Positions 44,509 through 54,354 of a stretch of 64,000 nucleotides of DNA are shown here, piece after piece. Source of the stretch: Allomuricauda sp. (GTDB taxonomy: Bacteria; Bacteroidota; Bacteroidia; Flavobacteriales; Flavobacteriaceae); the NCBI GenBank assembly GCA_017795045.1, contig CP051244.1:29876-93875 (forward strand), in the 5' to 3' direction. Position numbers and translations under genes: made by a program. The notes under the pieces are model-generated. The model had not been told where the DNA came from, did not search any database, and was given only the letters and a program-made list of their open reading frames with translations. The number at the start of each line of letters is the position of its first letter. The stretch's first letter is position 1.

Positions 44509-45699
44509 ATGCCAAGTATCTCTGAAAAAGGAAGGCTTATGCCTGCTTCCCCGATCCGTAAATTGGTCCCCTATGCCGAGGCCGCCAAGAAAAGAGGGAT
44601 CCATGTGATCCACCTCAACATTGGGCAACCGGACATCAAGACCCCGAAAGTGGCCTTGGATGCCGTGCGTAACCATACCGTGGAGGTATTGGCCTATAGT
44701 ATGACGGAGGGTTCCGAAATCTACCGGGAAAAAATTGCCGCTTACTATGCCAAAAAGGACATCCATGTCACCGCCAAGGACATTATTGTGACTACTGGAG
44801 GTTCCGAAGCCCTTTCCTTTGCCATGGGAAGTATTATGGATACCAACGATGAGATCATCATCCCGGAACCTTTCTACGCCAATTACAACGGATTTGCCAC
44901 GGCCATGGGCGTCAAGGTGGTGCCGATAGTTTCCACCTTGGAAAATAATTTTGCCCTTCCCCCTATCGCTGATTTTGAAAAATTGATATCGGAAAAGACC
45001 AAGGCCATCCTTATCTGTAACCCTGGAAACCCAACAGGGTATTTGTACAGCAAGGAGGAAATACAGCAACTGGCCGCTTTGGTAAAAAAACACAACCTGT
45101 TTCTGATAGCGGATGAGGTGTATCGCGAATTTGCCTATGAAGGTAGACAGCACCATTCCATTTTACAGGAAGAAGGTCTGGAAGACCATGCCATTGTGGT
45201 CGATTCCGTTTCCAAACGCTATAGCATGTGCGGAGCCCGGATAGGTTGCTTGGTATCCAAAAACAAGGAGGTCATCCAGACCGCCCTTAAATTTGCCCAG
45301 GCCCGACTCTCCCCACCAACATTTGCGCAAATAGCCAGTGAGGCCGCCTTGGAGACGCCGCAGTCGTATTTTGATGAGGTCATTGTTGAATACGCATCGC
45401 GCCGTGACATCTTGATTGCTGAGCTTCGAAAACTGGAAGGGGTAAAAGTAGCCGTCCCGCAAGGTGCTTTTTATTGCGTGGTAGAGCTTCCCATTGCCGA
45501 TGCCGATGATTTTGCCCAATGGCTGCTCGAAAAATTTGAAATGAATGGCAATACGGTCATGGTGGCCCCTGCAGGCGGATTCTATGCCACGCCAGGATTG
45601 GGAAAAAACCAAATAAGGATTGCCTATGTGCTGGAAAAAGACCAACTTGTAAAGGCGGCCCAGATATTGGGCAAAGCGCTTAAAGTGTACAACAATTAG
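44509..45699 (+). CDS. PLP-dependent aminotransferase (AspB class I)
   Basis: A 396-residue fold-type I aminotransferase. PLP contacts: VTTGGSEALSFAM, CNPGNPTGYLY, ADEVYREFAYEG and the Schiff-base lysine in VDSVSKRYSMCGARIG. The C-terminal Arg region NQIRIAYVLE contacts the substrate carboxylate. It is probably an aspartate or aromatic aminotransferase; which amino acid is not decidable. murB begins with the very next base after its stop. Confidence 0.88.
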   Translation: MPSISEKGRLMPASPIRKLVPYAEAAKKRGIHVIHLNIGQPDIKTPKVALDAVRNHTVEVLAYSMTEGSEIYREKIAAYYAKKDIHVTAKDIIVTTGGSEALSFAMGSIMDTNDEIIIPEPFYANYNGFATAMGVKVVPIVSTLENNFALPPIADFEKLISEKTKAILICNPGNPTGYLYSKEEIQQLAALVKKHNLFLIADEVYREFAYEGRQHHSILQEEGLEDHAIVVDSVSKRYSMCGARIGCLVSKNKEVIQTALKFAQARLSPPTFAQIASEAALETPQSYFDEVIVEYASRRDILIAELRKLEGVKVAVPQGAFYCVVELPIADADDFAQWLLEKFEMNGNTVMVAPAGGFYATPGLGKNQIRIAYVLEKDQLVKAAQILGKALKVYNN

Positions 45700-46716
45700 G
45701 TGAACATTCAGGAAAACATATCCCTTAAGGCCTACAATACCTTTGGTATTGATGTCAAGGCCCGCTATTTTGTTGAAATTACCGGCCTAGTGCAACTCCA
45801 AAAAGTATTGGAGTTGAAATCCTATCCCAAAAAGTTCATCATTAGCGGAGGAAGCAATATGTTGCTTACCAAGGATATTGATGCGCTTGTGATACATATC
45901 AACCTAAAGGGCATCACCATTGCTGAAGAAAACGAAGATGAGGTTAAAATAAAGGTCATGGCCGGTGAAAACTGGCACGGATTGGTACAATGGACCTTGG
46001 AAAAAGGTTATGGTGGATTGGAAAATCTATCCTTGATCCCAGGCAACACGGGTACGGCCCCCATTCAAAATATTGGGGCGTATGGTGTAGAACTCAAGGA
46101 TGTTTTTGTAAGCTGTACCGCCATGGAGATAAAAACCGGAGAACTTGTAAGTTTCGATAATGAAGCCTGCAAATTTGGATATCGGGATTCCATTTTTAAG
46201 AATGAGGCCAAGGGTCAATACATCATTACCTCGGTACATCTAAAACTTACCAAAAAGAACCATGTCCTGCACACGGGATATGGGGCCATTGAGGCTGAAT
46301 TGAAAAAAAATGGCATTGTTTATCCCACCATCAGGGACATATCCGATGCGGTCATCACCATAAGGCAAAGTAAATTGCCAGACCCAGCAGCATTGGGAAA
46401 CAGTGGAAGTTTCTTCAAAAATCCGGTCATATCAAAAAAGGCCTTTGAAAAGTTCATCAAAAAACATCCAGAGGCCCCACATTACGAAGTGGATGAAGAA
46501 GAGTTCAAGATCCCAGCGGGATGGCTTATTGAGCAAGCAGGTTTTAAAGGAAAACGATTTGGGGATGCCGGAGTACATGAAAAGCAAGCCCTTGTTTTGG
46601 TAAACTATGGAAATGCCACTGGCGAAGACATCCTAAAATTGTCACAACTTATACAAAAAGAAGTGGCTCAAAAATTCAACATCAAGATCCAGCCTGAGGT
46701 CAATATCATAAAATAA
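45700..46716 (+). CDS. murB: UDP-N-acetylenolpyruvoylglucosamine reductase
   Basis: A 338-residue FAD enzyme of peptidoglycan synthesis (type I). It starts with GTG directly after the aminotransferase stop: NIQENISLKAYNTFGIDV. FAD-binding KFIISGGSNMLLT, NIGAYGVELKDVFV, the proton-donor Ser in ALGNSGSFFKNPV and the terminal Glu in KIQPEVNII are visible. The abutting stop and GTG imply translational coupling. Confidence 0.95.
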   Translation: MNIQENISLKAYNTFGIDVKARYFVEITGLVQLQKVLELKSYPKKFIISGGSNMLLTKDIDALVIHINLKGITIAEENEDEVKIKVMAGENWHGLVQWTLEKGYGGLENLSLIPGNTGTAPIQNIGAYGVELKDVFVSCTAMEIKTGELVSFDNEACKFGYRDSIFKNEAKGQYIITSVHLKLTKKNHVLHTGYGAIEAELKKNGIVYPTIRDISDAVITIRQSKLPDPAALGNSGSFFKNPVISKKAFEKFIKKHPEAPHYEVDEEEFKIPAGWLIEQAGFKGKRFGDAGVHEKQALVLVNYGNATGEDILKLSQLIQKEVAQKFNIKIQPEVNIIK

Positions 46717-46749
46717 CCCCTGCATTGATAAATCAAAAACAGGGGTTAT
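46713..46749 (+). terminator. Hairpin over the murB stop (possible terminator)
   Basis: The 10-bp perfect arms ATAACCCCTG (46713-46722) and CAGGGGTTAT (46740-46749) include the murB stop codon. No T run follows, so it may be a 3' stabiliser instead of an intrinsic terminator. Confidence 0.5.
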
Positions 46750-46918
46750 ACCAAACCAAACTAACCAAATTTATGTATATCGTAAAGGCCGAAACCTTTT
46801 TGATTTTCTTTTCAACGCCAACCAAAAATGCTTTTTCTAACTTAGCGCTGTAGTATATACGACGAAAAACCTATTTTAGATTTTTGCCCCTTAAAAATTT
46901 TACCATAAACCATCGTTG

Positions 46919-47485
46919 ATGAGCACACTGATTGAAAGACATATTGTTTCACTCTTGGCCGAAAGGGACGATAAGGCCATATCCCTGTTGTATGAAAATT
47001 ACGGGGATACCCTCTATGGTGTGGCCTACAAGGTGGTAAAAGATGAAGAATTGGCACAGGATGTGCTTCAGGAAAGTTTTATTAAAATCTGGAAAAAAGC
47101 AGATTCCTACGACGCCTCAAAAGCAAAACTTTTCACCTGGTTGTTCCGAATAACCCGAAACACCGCCATTGATAAATTAAGAAGTGTAAACAATAAAGCG
47201 GACAAGGAAGTCCAAATAGACGTTTCGGACGTATATAACTTAGGAGTGAGTGGCATGAGCCCCGAACATCTGGATATCCAAGATAACCTTAAAAAGATAG
47301 AGCCTAAGTACCGAATTGTTTTAGAGGCCTTGTTTTTTGAGGGAATGACGCAACAGGAAGCAAGTGAAGAATTGGATATCCCCTTGGGAACCATAAAGTC
47401 AAGATTAAAGATTGGCCTTAGGGAACTTGGAAAGATTTACGGTACGGCATTGGCCTTGCTCCCCTTACTAAATTTTACGCCATGA
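46919..47485 (+). CDS. ECF-type RNA polymerase sigma factor
   Basis: A 188-residue sigma-70 family member. Region 2 is DDKAISLLYENYGDTLYGVAY to AQDVLQESFIKIWKK and FTWLFRITRNTAIDKLR; region 4 is YRIVLEALFFEGMTQQEASE to LDIPLGTIKSRLKIGLREL. It overlaps the downstream anti-sigma gene by 4 nt (ATGA), the usual arrangement for sigma/anti-sigma pairs. I use the ATG at 46919; a TTG just before it is in frame. Confidence 0.92.
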   Translation: MSTLIERHIVSLLAERDDKAISLLYENYGDTLYGVAYKVVKDEELAQDVLQESFIKIWKKADSYDASKAKLFTWLFRITRNTAIDKLRSVNNKADKEVQIDVSDVYNLGVSGMSPEHLDIQDNLKKIEPKYRIVLEALFFEGMTQQEASEELDIPLGTIKSRLKIGLRELGKIYGTALALLPLLNFTP

Positions 47486-48240
47486 AAGAAAAAGTAAAAA
47501 CATTTCTGGATTCCGACATACTGGAAAAGTATCTTTTGGGAGATACCACAAAAGAAGAGACCTTAAAGGCTGAAAGGTACATCACCATGTATCCTGAAGT
47601 AAGGGAAACCTATAATGAACTTCAGGACAATTTGGAGACTTTCGCCAAAATGTATGCCCGAAAAACACCTGAAGGGCTCAAAGAAATTATTGTTTCCAGT
47701 GCCAAAAAGGAAAAAATGGTACGCAGAAGATTCTACAGGTATGCTGTTGCGGCCAGTGTCGCCATTATGCTGTTTGCGGGCTCTTCCGTATTCTTCTGGA
47801 ACCAAAACAAAAGTCTTCAACAAGAAAATACCTTGGTCACCAACAAAATCAAGTATTTGGAAGACAATATGAAGAACCAGTTGGAGGACATGCGAAACCA
47901 GTTCATTGTTCTTAATAACCCGGACACAAAAAAATACGCCGTTAATGGCAAGAGGGAAGGCAAGGAACTTAAGGCCATTGCCTATATCAACCCCGTTAAA
48001 AAACTTTCCTACATCAATGTGAGCAATGTGCCCAACCTACCGGAGAATAAATGCTTCCAAATGTGGGCCGAAGTGAATGGGGAATTGGTAAACTTGGGAG
48101 TGATCAAACAGTTTGACGAGAAGGACAAACTATTGGCACTTCCCTATGCGGACAAGGCTGTAAGCTACATTACCGTGGAGCCAAAAGGAGGCAATACCTC
48201 CCCATCGGTGGAAAACATTGTGGCCAACATCAACTATTAG
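47482..48240 (+). CDS. Membrane anti-sigma factor (RskA-like)
   Basis: A 252-residue single-pass protein. A cytoplasmic N-terminal part (ILEKYLLGDTTKEETLKAERY) resembles the sigma-binding anti-sigma domain; the membrane helix is at about 88-106 (YAVAASVAIMLFAGSSVFFW). It is followed by a coiled-coil stretch and a periplasmic RskA-like domain (FQMWAEVNGELVNLGVIKQF). It should hold the upstream sigma factor inactive. No zinc-binding HxxxCxxC was seen. Confidence 0.85.
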   Translation: MKEKVKTFLDSDILEKYLLGDTTKEETLKAERYITMYPEVRETYNELQDNLETFAKMYARKTPEGLKEIIVSSAKKEKMVRRRFYRYAVAASVAIMLFAGSSVFFWNQNKSLQQENTLVTNKIKYLEDNMKNQLEDMRNQFIVLNNPDTKKYAVNGKREGKELKAIAYINPVKKLSYINVSNVPNLPENKCFQMWAEVNGELVNLGVIKQFDEKDKLLALPYADKAVSYITVEPKGGNTSPSVENIVANINY

Positions 48241-48291
48241 GGGGTTTTCTTAAAGTATTCCCCAATTTCCGCTTTGTATATACGTATTTTG

Positions 48292-48299
48292 TACCTTTG
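48292..48299 (+). promoter_or_regulatory. Possible -7 element upstream of the small cysteine protein
   Basis: TACCTTTG matches TAnnTTTG and lies 15 nt before the ATG. The nearest upstream TTTG (48273-48276) is only 15 nt away, shorter than the usual 18-20. Confidence 0.45.
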
Positions 48300-48314
48300 T
48301 AAAAAAGTTGGAAC

Positions 48315-48521
48315 ATGAAGTTAGCATTATTGACCATTGGTCTTTTGGCACTGGCTTTTGCTGGAATCGCAATAAAAATTTGGGGCAAAAAAGACGGTAA
48401 GTTCGCAGGTACCTGCGCCAGTCAAAACCCATTTTTGAACAAAGAAGGTGAAGCCTGTGGTTTTTGTGGAAAAATGCCCGATGAACAAGAATGCAAAAAA
48501 GACTCCGTTCCAGCGCAATGA
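48315..48521 (+). CDS. Small membrane protein with four cysteines
   Basis: A 68-residue protein: an N-terminal membrane helix (KLALLTIGLLALAFAGIAIKI), a basic turn, then a short domain with C34, C48, C51 and C60 (GTCASQNPFLNKEG, EACGFCGKMPDEQEC). The CxxC and two outer cysteines could bind a metal or cycle disulfides. I do not recognise a named family, although similar short proteins are annotated in Flavobacteriaceae. It lies between two ECF sigma genes, 74 nt after the anti-sigma gene and 35 nt before the next sigma gene. Confidence 0.75.
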   Translation: MKLALLTIGLLALAFAGIAIKIWGKKDGKFAGTCASQNPFLNKEGEACGFCGKMPDEQECKKDSVPAQ

Positions 48522-48556
48522 TCATACATTGATCCCGTCAACACAAAGTCACATTT

Positions 48557-49117
48557 TTGGAGAAGACCGAAAAGTCCATTAAAGAAAATATCCTAAAAGC
48601 AAAGGAAGGTAACCAAATTGCTTTTAGTGCACTTTTGGACACCTTCTGGAACGATGTTTACGGTTTTCAATTACTGCGCACCAAAAATGAAAATGACGCC
48701 GAAGATATCACCATCCGTACATTTTCCAGGGCTTTCGACAAGATAAATACCTATGATGAGACTTATGAGTTCAAAACATGGCTCATCACCATTTCCAAAA
48801 ACCTGCATGTAGACCTTATCCGAAAGAGAAAACGCAGCCTTTTGGATGAAATGGAATCCCAAGGCGATGAGGTGAAAAAGGTTTTGGACGACACCCCTAC
48901 CGTGGAAGATCAACTGATCACGGAACAAAATTTGGCAAACTTGTTACAGGACATCAAAAAATTGAAGCCCCATTATCAAAAAGTAATCAACCTGAGATAT
49001 TTTAACGAGTTGAGTTATGCCGCCATCGCCAAGGAACTCAACGAACCGGTGAACAACATCAAGGTAAAGCTCCTGCGGGCCAAGAAACTTTTGGCCGAAA
49101 TCATCAAAAAAAAGTGA
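48557..49117 (+). CDS. ECF-type RNA polymerase sigma factor
   Basis: A 186-residue sigma-70 protein from a TTG start ([19 protein letters not shown]). Region 2 includes [20 protein letters not shown] and [19 protein letters not shown]; region 4 includes [20 protein letters not shown] and [15 protein letters not shown]. No anti-sigma gene is adjacent; the preceding small cysteine protein is the only close partner. Confidence 0.88.
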   Translation: MEKTEKSIKENILKAKEGNQIAFSALLDTFWNDVYGFQLLRTKNENDAEDITIRTFSRAFDKINTYDETYEFKTWLITISKNLHVDLIRKRKRSLLDEMESQGDEVKKVLDDTPTVEDQLITEQNLANLLQDIKKLKPHYQKVINLRYFNELSYAAIAKELNEPVNNIKVKLLRAKKLLAEIIKKK

Positions 49118-49153
49118 GCGTTTTCTACGGTTAAAGTTTCCTTTCCAGTTTCG

Positions 49154-49161
49154 TATCTTTG
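49154..49161 (+). promoter_or_regulatory. Possible -7 element of lipA
   Basis: TATCTTTG matches TAnnTTTG, 17 nt before the lipA ATG. No -33 TTTG at normal spacing. Confidence 0.5.
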
Positions 49162-49178
49162 TAGTTCAAATTTTAGGT

Positions 49179-50054
49179 ATGAGCACAAGTGTAGCAGAAA
49201 GCGTTTTACCACCCAAGGGAAAACCCAAATGGCTTAGGGTAAAACTCCCTACGGGCAAAAAATATACCCAGCTACGGGGTTTGGTGGACAAATATGACCT
49301 CCATACCATCTGTACCTCGGGAAGTTGCCCCAATATGGGTGAGTGCTGGGGAGAAGGCACCGCTACTTTTATGATTTTGGGGAATATTTGCACCCGTTCC
49401 TGCGGATTTTGTGGCGTAAAGACCGGAAGACCCGAGACCGTGGATTGGGCGGAACCTGAAAAAGTGGCCCGCTCCATCAAGATCATGAACATTAAACATG
49501 CCGTGCTCACTTCGGTGGACCGGGATGACCTCAAGGACATGGGTTCCATCATCTGGGCCGAAACCGTAAAGGCGGTACGACGCATGAACCCTGAAACCAC
49601 ACTTGAAACCCTTATTCCTGATTTTCAAGGAATTGAAACCCATCTGGACAGGATTTTGGAGGTAGCCCCCGAAGTCATCTCCCACAACATGGAAACCGTA
49701 AAAAGGCTTACCCGTGAGGTCAGGATACAGGCCAAATACGAACGAAGCTTGGGCGTATTGGAGTATTTGAAGAAAAATGGGGCCAACCGAACCAAATCCG
49801 GCATCATGCTGGGATTGGGCGAAGAGGAAGATGAAGTCATTGCCACCATGGAGGACCTAAGAAAAGCTGATGTGGATGTGGTCACCATCGGGCAATACCT
49901 GCAGCCTTCTAAAAAACACTTGCCCGTAAAGCAGTTCATTCTGCCCGAGCAATTCAAAAAATATGAGGAAATAGGCTTGGAAATGGGCTTTAGACATGTG
50001 GAAAGTGGTGCTCTTGTGCGATCTTCCTACAAAGCCCATAAGCACATTCACTAG
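49179..50054 (+). CDS. lipA: Lipoyl synthase
   Basis: A 291-residue radical SAM enzyme inserting two sulfurs into octanoyl groups on lipoyl domains. The auxiliary cluster cysteines C45, C50 and C56 ([12 protein letters not shown]) and the SAM cluster C71, C75, C78 (CTRSCGFC) are all present, with the C-terminal RSSYKAH carrying the Ser ligand of the auxiliary cluster. gap follows 27 nt later. Confidence 0.97.
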   Translation: MSTSVAESVLPPKGKPKWLRVKLPTGKKYTQLRGLVDKYDLHTICTSGSCPNMGECWGEGTATFMILGNICTRSCGFCGVKTGRPETVDWAEPEKVARSIKIMNIKHAVLTSVDRDDLKDMGSIIWAETVKAVRRMNPETTLETLIPDFQGIETHLDRILEVAPEVISHNMETVKRLTREVRIQAKYERSLGVLEYLKKNGANRTKSGIMLGLGEEEDEVIATMEDLRKADVDVVTIGQYLQPSKKHLPVKQFILPEQFKKYEEIGLEMGFRHVESGALVRSSYKAHKHIH

Positions 50055-50081
50055 CCATAACCTATTACTACATCGCCCTTC

Positions 50082-51092
50082 ATGAAACAGATTTCCCTTG
50101 GCATCAACGGCTTCGGACGTATTGGCAGAACCCTATTTAGATTATTACAGGACCATCCCCATATTTCGGTGGTGGCCATCAACGATCTGGCCAATGCCCC
50201 TACCCTGGCCCATCTTTTAAAATATGATAGCATCCATGGGAGATTCCATGCTGATGTCACTCCGGAAAAAGATGGTTTTGTGGTCAATGGTAAAAAAGTG
50301 ACCGTATTGAACCACAACCATCCCCAAGATATTGACTGGGCAGCCCATAATGTGGATGTTGTGGTAGAAGCGACCGGAAAGTTCAAAAAAGAGGAGCAAT
50401 TGGCCTTTCACCTGAAAAATGGGGCCAAAAAGGTAATTCTTTCCGTTCCCCCGGAAGATGACGCCATTAAAATGGTGGTCCTTGGGGTGAATGAAGGCGA
50501 CATTGAGGCCCAAGACCATATTATTTCCAATGCATCCTGTACCACCAACAATGCCGCTCCCATGATCAAGGTGGTGAACGAGCTTTGTGGTATAGAACAG
50601 GCGTATATTACCACCATACATTCCTACACCTCGGACCAAAGCCTTCACGATGCCCCACATCGCGATTTAAGGCGTGCCAGAGCGGCCGCACAATCCATTA
50701 TTCCCACTACAACCGGAGCGGCCAAGGCATTGACCAAAATATTCCCGGAACTGTCCGATGTAATTGGCGGATGTGGCATACGGGTACCCGTCCCCAACGG
50801 CTCATTGACCGATATCACTTTTAATGTAAAAAAGGAGACTTCCATTGAAGAAATTAATGCTACCTTTAAGAGTTATGCCGAAAATGAACTTAAAAACATC
50901 CTTTTTTACACCGAAGACCCTATTGTTTCCATCGATATAAACAATAGTTACCATTCTTGTACGTTTGATTCTTTGATGACTTCCGTTATTGGTAAAATGG
51001 TGAAAATCATCGGATGGTATGACAATGAGACTGGGTATTGTTCCAGAATTATTGATTTAATAGCTTTGCTTATAAAGAAAGATTACGTTTGA
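50082..51092 (+). CDS. gap: Glyceraldehyde-3-phosphate dehydrogenase (type I)
   Basis: A 336-residue enzyme of glycolysis or gluconeogenesis. NAD-binding GINGFGRIGRTLFR at the N-terminus, catalytic C153 in SNASCTTNNAAP, and the C-terminal GWYDNETGYCSRIIDL are present. The stop overlaps the TTG start of the next gene. Bacteroidota often carry more than one gap; whether this copy is glycolytic is unknown. Confidence 0.95.
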   Translation: MKQISLGINGFGRIGRTLFRLLQDHPHISVVAINDLANAPTLAHLLKYDSIHGRFHADVTPEKDGFVVNGKKVTVLNHNHPQDIDWAAHNVDVVVEATGKFKKEEQLAFHLKNGAKKVILSVPPEDDAIKMVVLGVNEGDIEAQDHIISNASCTTNNAAPMIKVVNELCGIEQAYITTIHSYTSDQSLHDAPHRDLRRARAAAQSIIPTTTGAAKALTKIFPELSDVIGGCGIRVPVPNGSLTDITFNVKKETSIEEINATFKSYAENELKNILFYTEDPIVSIDINNSYHSCTFDSLMTSVIGKMVKIIGWYDNETGYCSRIIDLIALLIKKDYV

Positions 51093-53311
51093 TCAGGAGC
51101 TTACTACACAAATGGATAGGCAGTAAATTGCCATTTCTACTGTGCATTTTGGCATGCACCCAACTATCTTTTGGTCAAAATGATACCAATTCCACCGCCA
51201 CCATACAGACTATTTTTGATGAATTCATGACCTATAGGCATGAAAACAAAATAGATAAGGCACTGGAAACCCTTGATCAAGCCGCCAAAATTGCCGAGGA
51301 AAATGAAGATGCCAAATTATTGTTGGACACCTACCATCAATATTCCCGTTTGTTTCTGGAGGAAGGGGACAGGGAAACGGCCATTTTCTATTGGGACAGA
51401 GCCAGTATCCTCTTAAAAGACATTTCCTATTCCTATGGGCAGGCGTTTCACCTCTATGTGGATGCAGCCCTCTTATTTGACGAAGGCAACAACTTTCAAT
51501 CCTTAAAATCATTGGAAGAATCACGGATGCTGAGCAACAACAGGAACCTGAGCAACAATATTCTGCTTCTGGAGGCCAGTATCTTCACCAATATTGAAAA
51601 GTACGACAACGCCATAAAGAACCTTCACGCCCTTATTGTAAATTCGGATGATAAGGAGAGGGCCTTTTTGGCAACCAGGGCCAATCTACAATTGGCCAAG
51701 ATCAGTGTTAAATTGAACGATATGGATGAGGGCATCGTCCATTCCAAAGCTGCGCTGGAACTTGCCAAAAAACATGGCTTTGCCAAAGAAATACGAATGG
51801 CCAATGAAGAACTCTCAGCGATTTATGAAATCATAGGCCGTTACAATGAAGCTTTGAAGTACAATAAGGCCTTGGAACAGATAAAGGATTCCGTCTTTAC
51901 CATTGAAAAGGTCAAATTGGATGCAAAAACTGCTGATAAGATCAGGTTTGAGCATCAAATGAACGAGATCAACAAGCTTACCGCAAAGAATGAGGAGCTC
52001 AGTGAATCCAAAAACCGTTCAGAGATCACCGCCATCCTCACCTCGGCCTTTTTGACCATCATCTCATTGCTTGCCGTATCCCTTTTCAGGAACAATCAAA
52101 TCAAGCTCAAGACCAACGACCTTCTCTACACCAAGAACAAGGAATTGGAGTTGGCCAGGGATGCAGCGGTATCCGCTATGGAAGCCAAGACCAACTTTCT
52201 TTCAACCGTTACCCACGAGCTACGGACACCTTTGTACGCAGTCACAGGGCTTACCCACCTTTTGCTGGAAGAAAACCCTGCCGACCATCAGAAAGAACAC
52301 CTAAAATCATTGAAGTTCTCCGGTGAGTATTTGTTGAACTTCATCAACGACATTCTCCAGATCAACAAAATAGATGCGGACAAACTGGAGCCATTGAGCA
52401 TTGAGTTCAAACTGCAAAAAGTGCTTACCGATGTGGTGGAATCCCTTCAGCAGAATGCCAATGAGAACAAGACCAAGCTTATCCTTGATTATGATTCCGC
52501 CATTCCACAACAGCTTTTGGGAGACCCCATAAAACTGTCCCAAGTATTTATGAACTTGGTAGGCAATGCCCTCAAATTCACCAAAAACGGAAAGGTAGAG
52601 GTCATCGCGAAGCTATTGCAAAAAGAAGAAGATAATGTACGTCTGTACTTTGAGGTACGTGACAATGGTATTGGTATTTCAGAGGAACAACAGAAAAACA
52701 TTTTTGACAGTTTTGAACAAGGTTCCATCCAAATCAATAGGGAATATGGCGGTACTGGACTTGGCCTAACCATCGTAAAAAGCCTACTCGGCCTATTTGG
52801 AAGCACCATCCATTTGGAAAGTGAAATCGACCATGGAAGCTCCTTCTTCTTTGAAATGGACCTAAAGTGCGATTCTAAAGCCTTGGAGAATGTTGCCTTT
52901 GAACTTGATCCCGAAGAATTTGATTTTAAAGGTCTGCACATCCTGATCGTTGAGGACAACAAGATCAACCAGGTCATCACCAAAAAGATGCTTACCAAAA
53001 AAGAGATTACCTGCGATATTGCCAACAATGGTAACGAGGCTATTGACTTGGCCAAAGCCAATGACTATGATGCCATTTTAATGGACATCCATATGCCCGG
53101 AATCAGCGGAGAGGAAGCTACACGCCAAATCCGTAAGTTCGACCAAGGGACGCCTATCATTGCCTTGACCGCCATTTCATTGGACGATAGCTTGGACAGT
53201 TTCTATCAGGCCGGTTGCAACGATGTGGTCACCAAACCCTTTAAACCAGAGGTCTTCTATCAAAAAATTGGGGAGAATATCTTCAAAAATAAAATGGAAG
53301 GCTTGGTCTAG
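51089..53311 (+). CDS. Hybrid sensor histidine kinase with TPR sensor region
   Basis: A 740-residue protein starting from TTG overlapping the gap stop. An N-terminal signal or anchor (LPFLLCILACTQLSFGQ) leads to a periplasmic TPR-like helical region (about 25-290) and a membrane helix (ILTSAFLTIISLLAVSLF, about 312-330). Then come HisKA with FLSTVTHELRTPLYAVTGL, HATPase (NLVGNALKFTKNGK; DNGIGISEE; GGTGLGLTIVKSLL) and a C-terminal receiver with DAILMDIHMPGISGEEATR. No output domain, so phosphate must pass to another protein. Its stop overlaps lpxK by 4 nt. Confidence 0.9.
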   Translation: MIRSLLHKWIGSKLPFLLCILACTQLSFGQNDTNSTATIQTIFDEFMTYRHENKIDKALETLDQAAKIAEENEDAKLLLDTYHQYSRLFLEEGDRETAIFYWDRASILLKDISYSYGQAFHLYVDAALLFDEGNNFQSLKSLEESRMLSNNRNLSNNILLLEASIFTNIEKYDNAIKNLHALIVNSDDKERAFLATRANLQLAKISVKLNDMDEGIVHSKAALELAKKHGFAKEIRMANEELSAIYEIIGRYNEALKYNKALEQIKDSVFTIEKVKLDAKTADKIRFEHQMNEINKLTAKNEELSESKNRSEITAILTSAFLTIISLLAVSLFRNNQIKLKTNDLLYTKNKELELARDAAVSAMEAKTNFLSTVTHELRTPLYAVTGLTHLLLEENPADHQKEHLKSLKFSGEYLLNFINDILQINKIDADKLEPLSIEFKLQKVLTDVVESLQQNANENKTKLILDYDSAIPQQLLGDPIKLSQVFMNLVGNALKFTKNGKVEVIAKLLQKEEDNVRLYFEVRDNGIGISEEQQKNIFDSFEQGSIQINREYGGTGLGLTIVKSLLGLFGSTIHLESEIDHGSSFFFEMDLKCDSKALENVAFELDPEEFDFKGLHILIVEDNKINQVITKKMLTKKEITCDIANNGNEAIDLAKANDYDAILMDIHMPGISGEEATRQIRKFDQGTPIIALTAISLDDSLDSFYQAGCNDVVTKPFKPEVFYQKIGENIFKNKMEGLV

Positions 53312-54306
53312 AACAACCCTTTGACCGCTTTTTCCAACAAGGCACGGTCTTCGGAATCAAAACTATGGGCGACTTGCAGATAATATAGGTTTTCCACACG
53401 CCCCTCCAATCGCACATAATCCTTTTCGGTGGTCAGAATCAGTTCAAAATCCTTGAACGTGTTAATTTCATCATCCGTAAAGTGGTGGTGATCCCCAAAC
53501 TCAACATGTTCAAAAACCAGTCCTTTAGATGTAAGGTACTGCACCAACGGCTCCGGTGATGCTATCCCTGTGACCAATGCCAACCGTTTTCCCTTCAAAA
53601 CATCAAGGACTAAACCATCCCCATTTCTTTGTTTGACAAGATCACCATAGGTCAATGTAGAAAACAGCACATTTTGATGGGGCAATGGCTTTAATTTCTT
53701 CGAAATGGTACGTCGCTCGTCCTTGGACAACACATCTGGACATTTGGTGACAATGAGCATATCAGCTCGCTTGTATTCCTGTTTAGCATCCCTTAGATTT
53801 CCGGTAGGCAAATACCAATCGTCCACAAACAAATTGCCATGGGCCGTGAGCAAAATGGAATATTTGGGCTTTACACGTCTGTGCTGAAAGGCATCATCCA
53901 ACAAAACCACTTGGGGCTGTACCTGGGATTCCAGTTGGACCATCCCATTTCTTCTGTCCGAATCCACAGCCACGGACACCTCTGGAAATTTCTGATGTAT
54001 TTGGAAAGGCTCATCCCCTAAATCCAATACAGAACTGTTGGAATCTGCCAACAAAAATCCTTCGGATTTGCGTTTGTACCCCCTACTCAAAACTGCCACT
54101 TTATGCCCGTCCAATACCCTGATCAGATATTCTATCATAGGAGTTTTTCCTGTACCCCCTACGCTAAGGTTCCCCACACAAATGGTCGGGGTGCGATACG
54201 ACTTGGAAGCAAACACCCCAATGTTGTACAGAAAATTGCGTACATACACCACCAAGGCATAGATCAAGGAAAAAGGAAACGCTATTTTGCGCAGCAATTG
54301 CACCAT
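53308..54306 (-). CDS. lpxK: Tetraacyldisaccharide 4'-kinase
   Basis: A 332-residue lipid A kinase. The Walker A site is VGNLSVGGTGKTPMIEYLI; further marks are VLSRGYKRKSEGF, GDEPFQIHQKFP and VVLLDDAFQHRRVK. An N-terminal hydrophobic helix anchors it to the inner membrane. Supports a Gram-negative outer membrane with lipid A. It diverges from the Nif3-like gene by 48 nt. Confidence 0.93.
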   Translation of the reverse strand: MVQLLRKIAFPFSLIYALVVYVRNFLYNIGVFASKSYRTPTICVGNLSVGGTGKTPMIEYLIRVLDGHKVAVLSRGYKRKSEGFLLADSNSSVLDLGDEPFQIHQKFPEVSVAVDSDRRNGMVQLESQVQPQVVLLDDAFQHRRVKPKYSILLTAHGNLFVDDWYLPTGNLRDAKQEYKRADMLIVTKCPDVLSKDERRTISKKLKPLPHQNVLFSTLTYGDLVKQRNGDGLVLDVLKGKRLALVTGIASPEPLVQYLTSKGLVFEHVEFGDHHHFTDDEINTFKDFELILTTEKDYVRLEGRVENLYYLQVAHSFDSEDRALLEKAVKGLF

Positions 54307-54354
54307 GGGGCGAAAATATAATATTTTATCTTTAGCCTACTTAAGAAATGTGAA

